DNA from: Archangium sp.
GTDB taxonomy: Bacteria; Myxococcota; Myxococcia; Myxococcales; Myxococcaceae
Direction of reading: 5' to 3'
Assembly (NCBI GenBank): GCA_016793585.1
Contig: JAEUJR010000856.1
Location: 1 to 5,971, forward strand
DNA length: 5,971 bases
The notes under the pieces are model-generated. The model was not told the DNA's origin. It did not search any database and was given only the letters and a program-made list of their open reading frames with translations. The position numbers and the translations under genes are program-made. The first letter of the stretch is position 1. The number at the start of each line of letters is the position of its first letter. This document shows positions 1 through 5,848 of this stretch, one piece after another.

Positions 1-1047
1 GAGCCGACGCTGAAGTTCTCTGATCTGCTTCGACAGCTCGGGCAGCCGCATGAAGACAGCCGTCGAGCGCATGAAGTCCTTCGCGGGCATCTGCGGCGCG
101 CCCAGCACGGTGGCGCCGTCGTCGACGTCACTCATGACGCCCGCCTGCGCGCCCACCTTCGCGAGATCGCCAATGCGCAGGTGGCCGGCGACGCCCACCT
201 GCCCTGCCAGCACGACGCCGGTGCCCAGCTCGGTCGAGCCCGAGAGCCCGACCTGCGCGCAGAGGATGCTCATCGGCCCGATGACGCTGTTGTGGCCGAC
301 CTGCACGAGGTTGTCGATCTTGCTGCCGTGGCCAACGACGGTCTCGCCAGTCGGGGCGCGATCGACGCAGCTGTTGGCGCCGATCTCGACGTCGTCTTCG
401 ATGCGCACGATGCCGGTCTGCGGAATCTTGATGTGCGCCGGCACCGAGGGATCGAACGCGAACCCGAAGCCGTCGGCGCCGATGACGACGCCGGAGTGGA
501 AGAGGCAGCGGGAACCGACGACGCACTCCTCCATCACCGAGACGTTGGCGACGAGGGTGGTGTCGTCACCGATGCGAGCGCGTTCCCCGACGTAACAGCC
601 CGGGCCGATGACCGAGCGGGCTCCGATGCGCGCTCCCGACGCGATGGTGGCGCCTGCCATGACGGTGGCCGAGGGGTCGACGACGGCGGAGCCATCGACG
701 TGCGCGCCTGTCGCGACGCCCGGCACGGACGTGCGCTTCGGAGCGAACTCCTGGGCGATGCGCGCGAACGCGAGGTGCGGGTTGTCGACGCGCACGTAGA
801 CGACGCCGCGGTCTGACGGCTCGTTGTCGCGCGGCACCAGCACCGCCGTGGCGGCCGAGGCGCCGAGCTGCTTCTTGTACTTCTGGTTTCCGTAGAACGA
901 GAGCTGGCCCGCCTTCGCCTGCTCGAGCCCCGCGACGCCCGAGATGAGCGTCGAGGCATCACCCAGCACCTCGCCAGAGACGAGGGCCGCGAGCTCGGAG
1001 AGACGACGGGCTTTGCCCGACCCGGACTGTCTTTCGACGGCGGTCAC
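1..1047 (-). CDS. lpxD: UDP-3-O-acylglucosamine N-acyltransferase LpxD (C-terminus cut by window edge)
   Basis: LpxD catalyses the third step of lipid A synthesis in the cytoplasm, N-acylating UDP-3-O-acyl-glucosamine from an acyl-ACP donor. The window holds 349 codons with no stop; E. coli LpxD is 341 residues, so little should be missing. Residues 16-105 form the N-terminal uridine-binding domain, with FYGNQKY at 51-57. From about 107 a left-handed beta-helix of hexapeptide repeats follows (for example ARIGARSVIGPG at 139-150). GADGFGFAFD lies at 190-199, and His252 in VQVGHNSVIG aligns with the catalytic histidine (E. coli His239). The end, MPAKDFMRSTAVFMRLPEL, enters the typical C-terminal helix. 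The start is the GTG at 1047, which overlaps the skp stop codon by 4 bases (GTGA). An AAGGA sequence (1060-1064) lies 12 bases upstream inside skp. Overlap and strand imply co-transcription and translational coupling with skp. fabZ and lpxA often come next in such clusters but lie outside the window. Confidence 0.96.
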   Translation of the reverse strand, partial: MTAVERQSGSGKARRLSELAALVSGEVLGDASTLISGVAGLEQAKAGQLSFYGNQKYKKQLGASAATAVLVPRDNEPSDRGVVYVRVDNPHLAFARIAQEFAPKRTSVPGVATGAHVDGSAVVDPSATVMAGATIASGARIGARSVIGPGCYVGERARIGDDTTLVANVSVMEECVVGSRCLFHSGVVIGADGFGFAFDPSVPAHIKIPQTGIVRIEDDVEIGANSCVDRAPTGETVVGHGSKIDNLVQVGHNSVIGPMSILCAQVGLSGSTELGTGVVLAGQVGVAGHLRIGDLAKVGAQAGVMSDVDDGATVLGAPQMPAKDFMRSTAVFMRLPELSKQIRELQRRL

Positions 1048-1655
1048 TGCTTCGGCGCGTCCTTCGGGGGCGCAGGCGCCGCGACCGGGCCCGGCTTCGG
1101 CGCGACCGCCGCCTTGGTGCCCGTGGCCGCCGCGCTCACCTTCGCGGGATACTTCTCGTTGTAGGTGCGCACGAGCTCGTTGGTGAGATCGAGGCTGGGC
1201 GGCGCGTAGACGAGACCCGAGTCGGTCTTCTCGAACACCATCGTGAGGCCTTCACGCTGCGCGATGGCTGCGATGATCGGGTCCATCTTCTCGAAGATCT
1301 TCTTGAGCTCGGTGCGCTCCTTCTCCTGCAGATCGACCTGAACCTTCTGGGCCTTCTGCATCACCTCGTAGAGGCGCTTCTGCCACTCGGTGAACTTCTG
1401 CGTGCGCACCTCTTCGCTCATCATCGCGCCCTGCTTGTCGAGCACGGCCTTGTCGTCGGTGAGCTTGGCCTGCTCGCCGTCGAGCTCGGCCTTCTTCTTG
1501 TCCATCTCGTTCTTCAGCTTCGACTTGGCGACCTGGCCTTCAGAGACCTCGAGCAGCGCGCGCTGCAGGTCGACGTAGCCGAGCTTCACGTCGGCGTGAG
1601 CGACGCTCGAGACGAGCGCGGCAGAGAGAACGAGAACGGCGATGAACCTGCGCAT
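1044..1655 (-). CDS. skp: Periplasmic outer-membrane protein chaperone Skp/OmpH
   Basis: A Skp (OmpH) family chaperone of 203 residues; the family is trimeric and holds unfolded outer-membrane proteins in the periplasm on their way to the BAM complex. Residues 1-21 are a clear Sec signal peptide: MRR, a hydrophobic core, and an Ala-His-Ala cleavage site before Asp22. The mature protein starts VKLGYVDLQRAL, the conserved first strand of the body domain. Residues 36-124 are heptad-rich Lys/Glu/Gln helix, matching the coiled-coil tentacles, and 125-168 returns to the body domain (GLTMVFEKTDSGLVYAPPSL). Residues 171-203 form an Ala/Pro/Lys tail that looks disordered. The ATG at 1655 is chosen over an in-frame ATG at 1700 because it gives the signal peptide directly, has AAGGGG (1664-1669) 8 bases upstream, and because the 1700 ATG falls inside the candidate -10 box. 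The stop overlaps the lpxD start. E. coli Skp is somewhat shorter (161 residues), the difference being mainly the tail. Confidence 0.93.
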   Translation of the reverse strand: MRRFIAVLVLSAALVSSVAHADVKLGYVDLQRALLEVSEGQVAKSKLKNEMDKKKAELDGEQAKLTDDKAVLDKQGAMMSEEVRTQKFTEWQKRLYEVMQKAQKVQVDLQEKERTELKKIFEKMDPIIAAIAQREGLTMVFEKTDSGLVYAPPSLDLTNELVRTYNEKYPAKVSAAATGTKAAVAPKPGPVAAPAPPKDAPKQ

Positions 1656-1695
1656 GTGGACAACCCCTTGAAATGAGCGCGGCGAAAGCTGACCG

Positions 1696-1725
1696 CGCAT
1701 AGACCCCGGCGGAATGACGCGTCAA
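1696..1725 (-). promoter_or_regulatory. Candidate sigma-70-type promoter for skp-lpxD
   Basis: Read on the minus strand, TTGACG (1725 to 1720, five of six matches to the -35 consensus) is followed after 18 bases by TATGCG (1701 to 1696, three of six matches to the -10). Transcription would begin near 1689, giving a leader of about 34 bases that includes the AAGGGG ribosome binding site before the skp ATG. The position fits, but the -10 match is modest, as is common in GC-rich genomes. If real, skp-lpxD can be expressed independently of the helicase upstream. Confidence 0.45.
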
Positions 1726-1728
1726 GGC

Positions 1729-1753
1729 GAGTGACGACTGCATCGTCAGGCTC
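1729..1753 (-). terminator. Weak hairpin downstream of the helicase gene
   Basis: An inverted repeat TGACGA-ctgca-TCGTCA (1732-1748) makes a 6-bp stem with a 5-base loop, extendable by GAG/CTC (1729-1731 and 1751-1753) across a 2-base bulge. It sits about 40 bases beyond the helicase stop, just before the candidate skp promoter. There is no run of T after it on the minus strand, so it is not a convincing intrinsic terminator. It could be an attenuating hairpin, a protein-binding palindrome, or chance. Confidence 0.2.
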
Positions 1754-1790
1754 TTCACGACCCGCCCGGACATGCAGGGGAGCGGTGGGC

Positions 1791-3839
1791 TCAGCGCGAG
1801 AACGAACGGTCGTGATCGACGTGCACCGCGCGGCCGCGAATCTTCGACTCGCGCATGGTGGCGATGACCTGATCGGCGACGTCGGTGGCGACCTCGACGA
1901 ACGAGTGCCGGTCACCGATGGCGATGGCGCCGATCTGCTTCGACTCGATGCCTGCCTCGTTCGCGATGGCGCCGACGAGATCTTGCGGGCGAATGCCGGC
2001 GGCCTTGCCGATGCTGAAGAAGAGCCGCGCCATGGCCGCGCCAGATGTGCGAACGGGCGCCTTCGGAGCTGCCTTCTCGGGGCGCGCGTCGCCGCCACCT
2101 GGGAAACGCTGCGGGCGGTCGGCGCCGAACCGGGCGGGCCGCTCGGGGCGATCACCAAACCGGGTCGCGCGCTCGATGAACTTCGAGTCTGAACGTGGGC
2201 GCTCGTCGATGCGGGCCGGGCGCTCGGTGCGGGGCGCGCTCAGGCGAGGCGTCCGTGGTGCGCTTGCCTTCGGCGCCTCATCGGAGACCCGAGGCGCCGA
2301 CGCCTTCGGAGTCCGCGGGGCGGAGGCGCGAGCCGGGCGTTCTGCGGCCTCGTGACGAGCCGGGCGTTCAGCGCGTTCATGCCGCTCGGGACGGGCTGGT
2401 CGCTCGCTCCGCTCGGGGCGGGCGTCGAACCGGGCAGGACGGTCCTTCGAGAAGGGCGTGCGGCTGTCCTTCTTCGGGCCGTGCGCGGGGATCTCGATCT
2501 CGTCGTCTTCGGAGGGCGGGTGCAGGGCCTCTGAGAGCGCCACCAACGCGGCCGCAGCGATGTTCTCGATGGCGTTGTCGGTGGTGAGCTTGGCGACGAC
2601 GGCCCGGGCAGCGTCGAGCGCCCGCTTCTTGCCGAGGGCAGCGTTGACAACCTGCTCGAGCTGGGTGACGCGGTGCTCGCGCAAGGAATCCATCGTCGGC
2701 ACGGGCAGCAGCGTGAGCCGGCCCTGCGTGGCCTGCTCGAGGCGCGAGATGATGAAGCGCTCCTTGGGCAGCACGAACGAGATCGCGGTGCCCGAGCGGC
2801 CAGCGCGGCCCGTGCGGCCGATGCGGTGCACGTAGGTGTCGACGGTGTGCGGCAGCTCGACGGTCACCACGTGCGAGACGTGATCGACGTCGAGGCCACG
2901 CGCGGCGACGTCGGTCGCCACCAGCAACGCCACCTGCTTGTTCTTGAAGCGCTTCATCACGCGATCGCGCGCGTCTTGCGAGAGGCCGCCGTGCAGCGTC
3001 GCGACCGAGTGCCCATTGCGCTCGAGCGTCTGGCCGAGGCCTTCGACGTCTTCGCGCGTGCGACAGAAGATGATGGCGCTCTCGGGCTTGTCGAGCTCGA
3101 GCACGCGCTTCAGAGCGACCGCCTTCTGCGGGAACGTGACGATGTAGCCGCGCTGCTCGATGCGGGGCTTGCCGGCGTCGTCACCCTTGCTGCGCTCGAG
3201 GCGAACGCGCACGGGGTCTTTGAGGTGCTTCTCGCCGAGGGTGGCGATGCGGGGCGCGAGCGTGGCCGAGAACAGCGCCGTCTGACGCTTCTCGGGCAGC
3301 TCCGAGAGAATGGCCTCGAGGTCTTCCGCGAAGCCGAGGTCGAGCATCTCGTCGGCCTCGTCGAGCACCACCATCTTCACCTTCGACAGATCCATCGACT
3401 TGCGGCGCAGGTGATCGAGCGCACGGCCCGGCGTCGCCACCACCACGTCCACGCCGCGCCGCAGCGACTTCATCTGCGCGACGATGTCTGCACCGCCGTA
3501 GACCGTCAGCACCGAGATCTTCCGGCCGCTGCCGTACTTCTTGATGGCTTCGCTGACCTGCAGCGCCAGCTCACGGGTGGGGGCCAGCACCAGGCCCTGC
3601 ACCTGACCGGGCTTGTTCGCGCCGGGTTCGAGCCGCTGGGCCATGGGCAGCGCGAACGCCGCCGTCTTGCCGGTACCGGTCGCGGCGAGGCCGAGCACGT
3701 CGCGGCCCTCGAGCAGCGGAGGAATGCAGGCCGCCTGAACGGGCGTGGGAGCCGTGTACCCGAGGGCGGTCACGGCCGAGACCAGCGACTCGTTCAACCC
3801 GAGCTCCTGGAACGACACTGAAGAGACTGGAGACGTCAC
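1791..3839 (-). CDS. deaD: DEAD-box ATP-dependent RNA helicase, DeaD/CsdA-like
   Basis: A 682-residue cytoplasmic RNA helicase; DeaD/CsdA relatives unwind structured RNA during ribosome assembly, cold adaptation and mRNA decay. All core motifs are intact: Q motif (Phe10, GYTAPTPVQ 27-35), Walker A AATGTGKT 52-59, PTRELALQ 87-94, TPGR 136-139, DEAD 160-163, SAT 191-193, IIFCRTRE 256-263, ATDVAARGLD 308-317 and HRIGRTGRAGRSG 338-350. Residues 376-440 resemble the DeaD dimerisation region. Residues 603-677, including VGAIANEAGIESKQIG, match the DbpA/DeaD RNA-binding domain. Between them lies a roughly 160-residue linker (441-600) rich in Arg, Pro, Ala and Glu. The start is the GTG at 3839, eight codons before the Q-motif region; no good Shine-Dalgarno precedes it, and an in-frame GTG seven codons later is an alternative. 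It diverges from the response-regulator gene across 58 bp and precedes skp by 135 bp on the same strand. RhlE- or DbpA-type naming is possible, but the domain order favours DeaD. Confidence 0.93.
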   Translation of the reverse strand: MTSPVSSVSFQELGLNESLVSAVTALGYTAPTPVQAACIPPLLEGRDVLGLAATGTGKTAAFALPMAQRLEPGANKPGQVQGLVLAPTRELALQVSEAIKKYGSGRKISVLTVYGGADIVAQMKSLRRGVDVVVATPGRALDHLRRKSMDLSKVKMVVLDEADEMLDLGFAEDLEAILSELPEKRQTALFSATLAPRIATLGEKHLKDPVRVRLERSKGDDAGKPRIEQRGYIVTFPQKAVALKRVLELDKPESAIIFCRTREDVEGLGQTLERNGHSVATLHGGLSQDARDRVMKRFKNKQVALLVATDVAARGLDVDHVSHVVTVELPHTVDTYVHRIGRTGRAGRSGTAISFVLPKERFIISRLEQATQGRLTLLPVPTMDSLREHRVTQLEQVVNAALGKKRALDAARAVVAKLTTDNAIENIAAAALVALSEALHPPSEDDEIEIPAHGPKKDSRTPFSKDRPARFDARPERSERPARPERHERAERPARHEAAERPARASAPRTPKASAPRVSDEAPKASAPRTPRLSAPRTERPARIDERPRSDSKFIERATRFGDRPERPARFGADRPQRFPGGGDARPEKAAPKAPVRTSGAAMARLFFSIGKAAGIRPQDLVGAIANEAGIESKQIGAIAIGDRHSFVEVATDVADQVIATMRESKIRGRAVHVDHDRSFSR
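2130..2441 (-). repeat. Degenerate RPAR and SAPR repeats in the helicase linker
   Basis: This segment encodes helicase residues 467-570. The tetrapeptide RPAR occurs six times, at residues 467, 480, 492, 501, 540 and 567, usually next to Glu/Arg-rich spacers such as ARPERSER. Within the block, SAPR occurs four times, at 506, 514, 526 and 534, most copies followed by Thr-Pro or preceded by Lys-Ala. The pattern is that of an expanding low-complexity, arginine-rich disordered region between two folded domains. Repeat number probably varies between relatives. Reading frame and stop-free structure are preserved throughout. Confidence 0.8.
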
Positions 3840-3897
3840 GCCAGTTGCATTGACATGGTTTGGGGCCCCTGTCGATCGGTGCTATGGGACCCACCCC
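3840..3897. promoter_or_regulatory. Divergent promoter region between helicase and response regulator
   Basis: These 58 bases must carry the start signals for both divergent genes. For the plus-strand gene, TATGGG (3883-3888) resembles a -10 box, with TTGGGG (3860-3865) 17 bases upstream as a weak -35; transcription would then begin near 3895, only a few bases before the GTG at 3898. A perfect TTGACA (3850-3855) is also present, but it lies 27 bases from TATGGG and has no good -10 at normal spacing. For the minus strand, TCGACA (3875 to 3870) is a possible -35 with no convincing -10. A perfect 8-bp palindrome GGGGCCCC sits at 3862-3869 between the two candidate systems. Exact promoters cannot be fixed by eye. 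Confidence 0.4.
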
Positions 3898-4278
3898 GTG
3901 GCCGCCAAGCGCATCCTGCTGATCGACGACAGTGAGATCACGCTCCAGATGGAGAAGGCCGTGCTCGAACAGCGCGGCTACGACGTTCAGGCGACGACCA
4001 CCCTGGTCGAGTTCGAGCGCATGCTGAAGGACTTCAAGCCCGACTTGATCCTCACCGACATTCACATGCCCGAGGCGCGTGGCACCGACATCTGCCGCAC
4101 GCTGAAGAACGAGTACCAGACGCAAGACATCCCCATCGTGCTGTTCAGCTCGCTGAACGACGACGAGCTGGCCGAGCTGGCGCAGCAGGTCGGCGCCGAT
4201 GGGTTCCTCTCGAAAGCGCACGGCCTCGACGCGCTCGGCGAGAAGGTCGATGAGCTGGTCGAGAGCATCATCTGGTGA
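3898..4278 (+). CDS. Stand-alone receiver-domain response regulator (CheY-like)
   Basis: A 126-residue protein consisting only of a phosphoacceptor receiver domain, with no DNA-binding or enzymatic output domain. The acidic pocket is Asp10-Asp11 (ILLIDDS), the phosphorylation site is Asp54 in LILTDIHMP, the switch Ser is Ser84 (VLFSS), and the conserved Lys is Lys106 (GFLSK). All catalytic residues are therefore present. Such proteins relay phosphate or signal by protein contact; its kinase and target are not in the window. The GTG at 3898 is chosen because it puts the first beta strand immediately after the start (VAAKRILLIDD); starting further upstream in frame would add unconserved sequence overlapping the divergent helicase gene. 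GGGA (3886-3889) eight bases upstream is a weak ribosome binding site, and a near-leaderless transcript is also possible. The stop lies 4 bp before the next gene, so the two are probably one operon. Confidence 0.93.
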   Translation: MAAKRILLIDDSEITLQMEKAVLEQRGYDVQATTTLVEFERMLKDFKPDLILTDIHMPEARGTDICRTLKNEYQTQDIPIVLFSSLNDDELAELAQQVGADGFLSKAHGLDALGEKVDELVESIIW

Positions 4279-4282
4279 CGTG

Positions 4283-5845
4283 ATGAGGTTGCTGACGGTC
4301 GCCGCGATGCTGGTGTTGTCGTGCAACCGTGACGTGCGCCCCGAGCCTCCCGCTGGCCCCGCGACGGAAGCGACGCTCTTCTTCACCTCCGAGCTCGAGG
4401 GCTACCTCGGCCCGTGCGGGTGCTCCGAGAGCATGCGCGGCGGCATCGATCGCGCGGCGTTTCAGGTCGCCGAGGCGCGCAAGAGCGGCAAGCCGGTGCT
4501 GCTCCTCGACACGGGCAATGCCCTCTTCGGCACTGCGACGATCGCGCCCGACGCCGTCCTGCAGCAGGAGCGCAAGGCCAGGACGCTCGGCCAGGCGATG
4601 ACGTTGATGGGGCTGGGCGCGAAGGTGAACGGACCGCTCGATGACGCGCGTGGCGCCGGGTTCCGTACCTCGCTCGCGCTGCCAGCGCTTCCATCAGACA
4701 CCATGAAGTCCTTCGAGCTCGCAGGTCACCAGGTCGTGGTGATCAGCTCGGCGAACGGCGACACCTTGTTCACCCTTGCGGCGCAGGCCCGGGCGGCGAA
4801 GGCCAGCGTGATCGTGGGGCTGTTCGAAGGGCCAGTCGACGAGGCGCTGCGCTTCTCCCAACGTGAAGGGCTCGAGCTCGACCTGCTGCTCGCGACCCGC
4901 GGGCGTGACGCGATCTCCACTGAGTCGAACCGGCTCGTGATGACGCGCGTGCCGGTCGTGCAGCTGCAGAGCAAGGGGCGCTCCCTGCTCCGCGTCGACC
5001 TGTTCCTGCGTCGCGGCGGCAACGTGCAGTGGCTGAAGAGCCCAAGCGAGACGCAGCGCGAGGTCGAGGCGCTCGGGCAACGCATTGAGCTGCTCCGCGC
5101 GCAGGTGAACGACCCGTCGCTCGGCGACGAGCTGAAGGCGCTCAAGAAGGCGAAGCTCGAAGAGGTGATCGCGCGGCGTGAAGCGCTGGCAGCAGAGCAG
5201 GTGCCCGTGCCGACGACCGGCAGCGCGGCGTCGGCGCGCATCGTGCCGCTCGAGACCTCGTTCGAGAAGCTGCCTGCAGCGACCGAGCTGCTGAAGGCCT
5301 ACGACCGCGACGTCGGAGAAGCGAACCTCGCCTGGGCGAAGGAGCACGGCGTCGAGTGCGAAGCGCCTGAACCTGGAAAGCCCTCGTACGTCGGCACTGA
5401 GCTCTGCCGCGCCTGCCACCCCGCAGCGTTCGACGCGTGGAAGCAGACGAAGCACGCGAAGGCGCACGACGTGCTGGTCGCCGAGGGAAAGAACAACCAC
5501 CTCGACTGCGTGGCGTGTCACCTCACGGGCTGGAAAGAGCGCGGCGGCGTGTGCCGGCTCGATCAGGTCGAGGGCAGAACCCAGGTCGGCTGTGAATCGT
5601 GTCACGGGCCGGGCAGCTCGCACCTGAGCCTGCCGATGAAGACGACCATCTTCGTCCCGAAAGACGCGACGACCTGCGTGACGTGTCACGACCGCGAGAA
5701 CTCGCCGCACTTCGATCTCGAGAAGTACCTGCCGAAGCTGATCGCTCCCGGGCATGGCCTGCCGATGCCAGTCGTCGATGCGGGTGTGGTCGAAGTGCCC
5801 GATGCAGGTGCGCCTGCGAAGCCCGCGAAGAAGCCCCGGAAGTAA
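4283..5845 (+). CDS. Lipoprotein fusing a UshA/5'-nucleotidase-like domain to a tetraheme cytochrome c
   Basis: A 520-residue exported protein. Residues 1-14 are a short lipoprotein signal ending in Val-Leu-Ser-Cys14, so it is probably lipid-anchored with its domains outside the cytoplasm. Residues 30-250 resemble the UshA/5'-nucleotidase metallophosphoesterase fold (LLLDTGNALF 73-82, a late SKGRSLLRVDLFL 230-242), but the metal-binding His/Asp signatures are not recognisable and a Cys-Gly-Cys motif follows YLGP (41-47). Residues 255-305 are a charged probable coiled coil. The C-terminal part is a c554-type multiheme domain with four CXXCH sites: CRACH 375, CVACH 409, CESCH 437 and CVTCH 465. 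Candidate distal ligands include His391, His395, His447 and His477. The tail has two VDAG/PDAG units and ends in basic KPAKKPRK. The ATG at 4283 is used, since it gives the lipobox directly; GGTGA (4274-4278) across the preceding stop could serve as its ribosome site. An adjacent GTG at 4280 is an alternative. An electron-transfer role is likely; the partner and any enzymatic substrate are unknown. Confidence 0.85.
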   Translation: MRLLTVAAMLVLSCNRDVRPEPPAGPATEATLFFTSELEGYLGPCGCSESMRGGIDRAAFQVAEARKSGKPVLLLDTGNALFGTATIAPDAVLQQERKARTLGQAMTLMGLGAKVNGPLDDARGAGFRTSLALPALPSDTMKSFELAGHQVVVISSANGDTLFTLAAQARAAKASVIVGLFEGPVDEALRFSQREGLELDLLLATRGRDAISTESNRLVMTRVPVVQLQSKGRSLLRVDLFLRRGGNVQWLKSPSETQREVEALGQRIELLRAQVNDPSLGDELKALKKAKLEEVIARREALAAEQVPVPTTGSAASARIVPLETSFEKLPAATELLKAYDRDVGEANLAWAKEHGVECEAPEPGKPSYVGTELCRACHPAAFDAWKQTKHAKAHDVLVAEGKNNHLDCVACHLTGWKERGGVCRLDQVEGRTQVGCESCHGPGSSHLSLPMKTTIFVPKDATTCVTCHDRENSPHFDLEKYLPKLIAPGHGLPMPVVDAGVVEVPDAGAPAKPAKKPRK

Positions 5846-5848
5846 CGC

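Noticed and set aside
181..816. A 211-codon plus-strand frame within lpxD
   Set aside because: It is Asp/Ala/Arg-rich with no fold signature and is the complement of the hexapeptide-repeat coding sequence of lpxD.
1653..1700. A longer skp product starting at the ATG at 1700
   Set aside because: It would add 15 residues before a normal signal peptide, has a weaker ribosome site, and its ATG lies inside the candidate -10 box.
2673..3821. A 382-codon open frame on the plus strand opposite the helicase
   Set aside because: It is antisense to the most conserved part of a helicase with every motif intact. Its protein is His/Arg/Leu-rich with no recognisable family, as expected from the mirror frame of a GC-rich gene.
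3840..3860. A six-codon minus-strand reading frame just before the helicase start, ending in a TGA that overlaps the GTG
   Set aside because: The leader-peptide-like arrangement is tempting, but the frame is very short, has no ribosome site and no distinctive codons. It is best treated as chance.
4199..4282. A longer lipoprotein product starting at the ATG at 4199
   Set aside because: The added residues are Ser/Arg-rich, overlap the receiver gene's last 80 bases and would bury the lipoprotein signal.
3571..4386. A 271-codon minus-strand frame spanning the response regulator and the helicase start
   Set aside because: It would cover the divergent promoter region and run antisense to an intact receiver domain. 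Its second half is only the helicase N-terminus read out of frame.
4694..5755. A 353-codon open frame on the minus strand opposite the cytochrome lipoprotein
   Set aside because: It is Arg/Leu-rich antisense to a gene with a lipobox and four heme motifs. Long antisense frames are common at this GC content, and nothing in it resembles a known domain.
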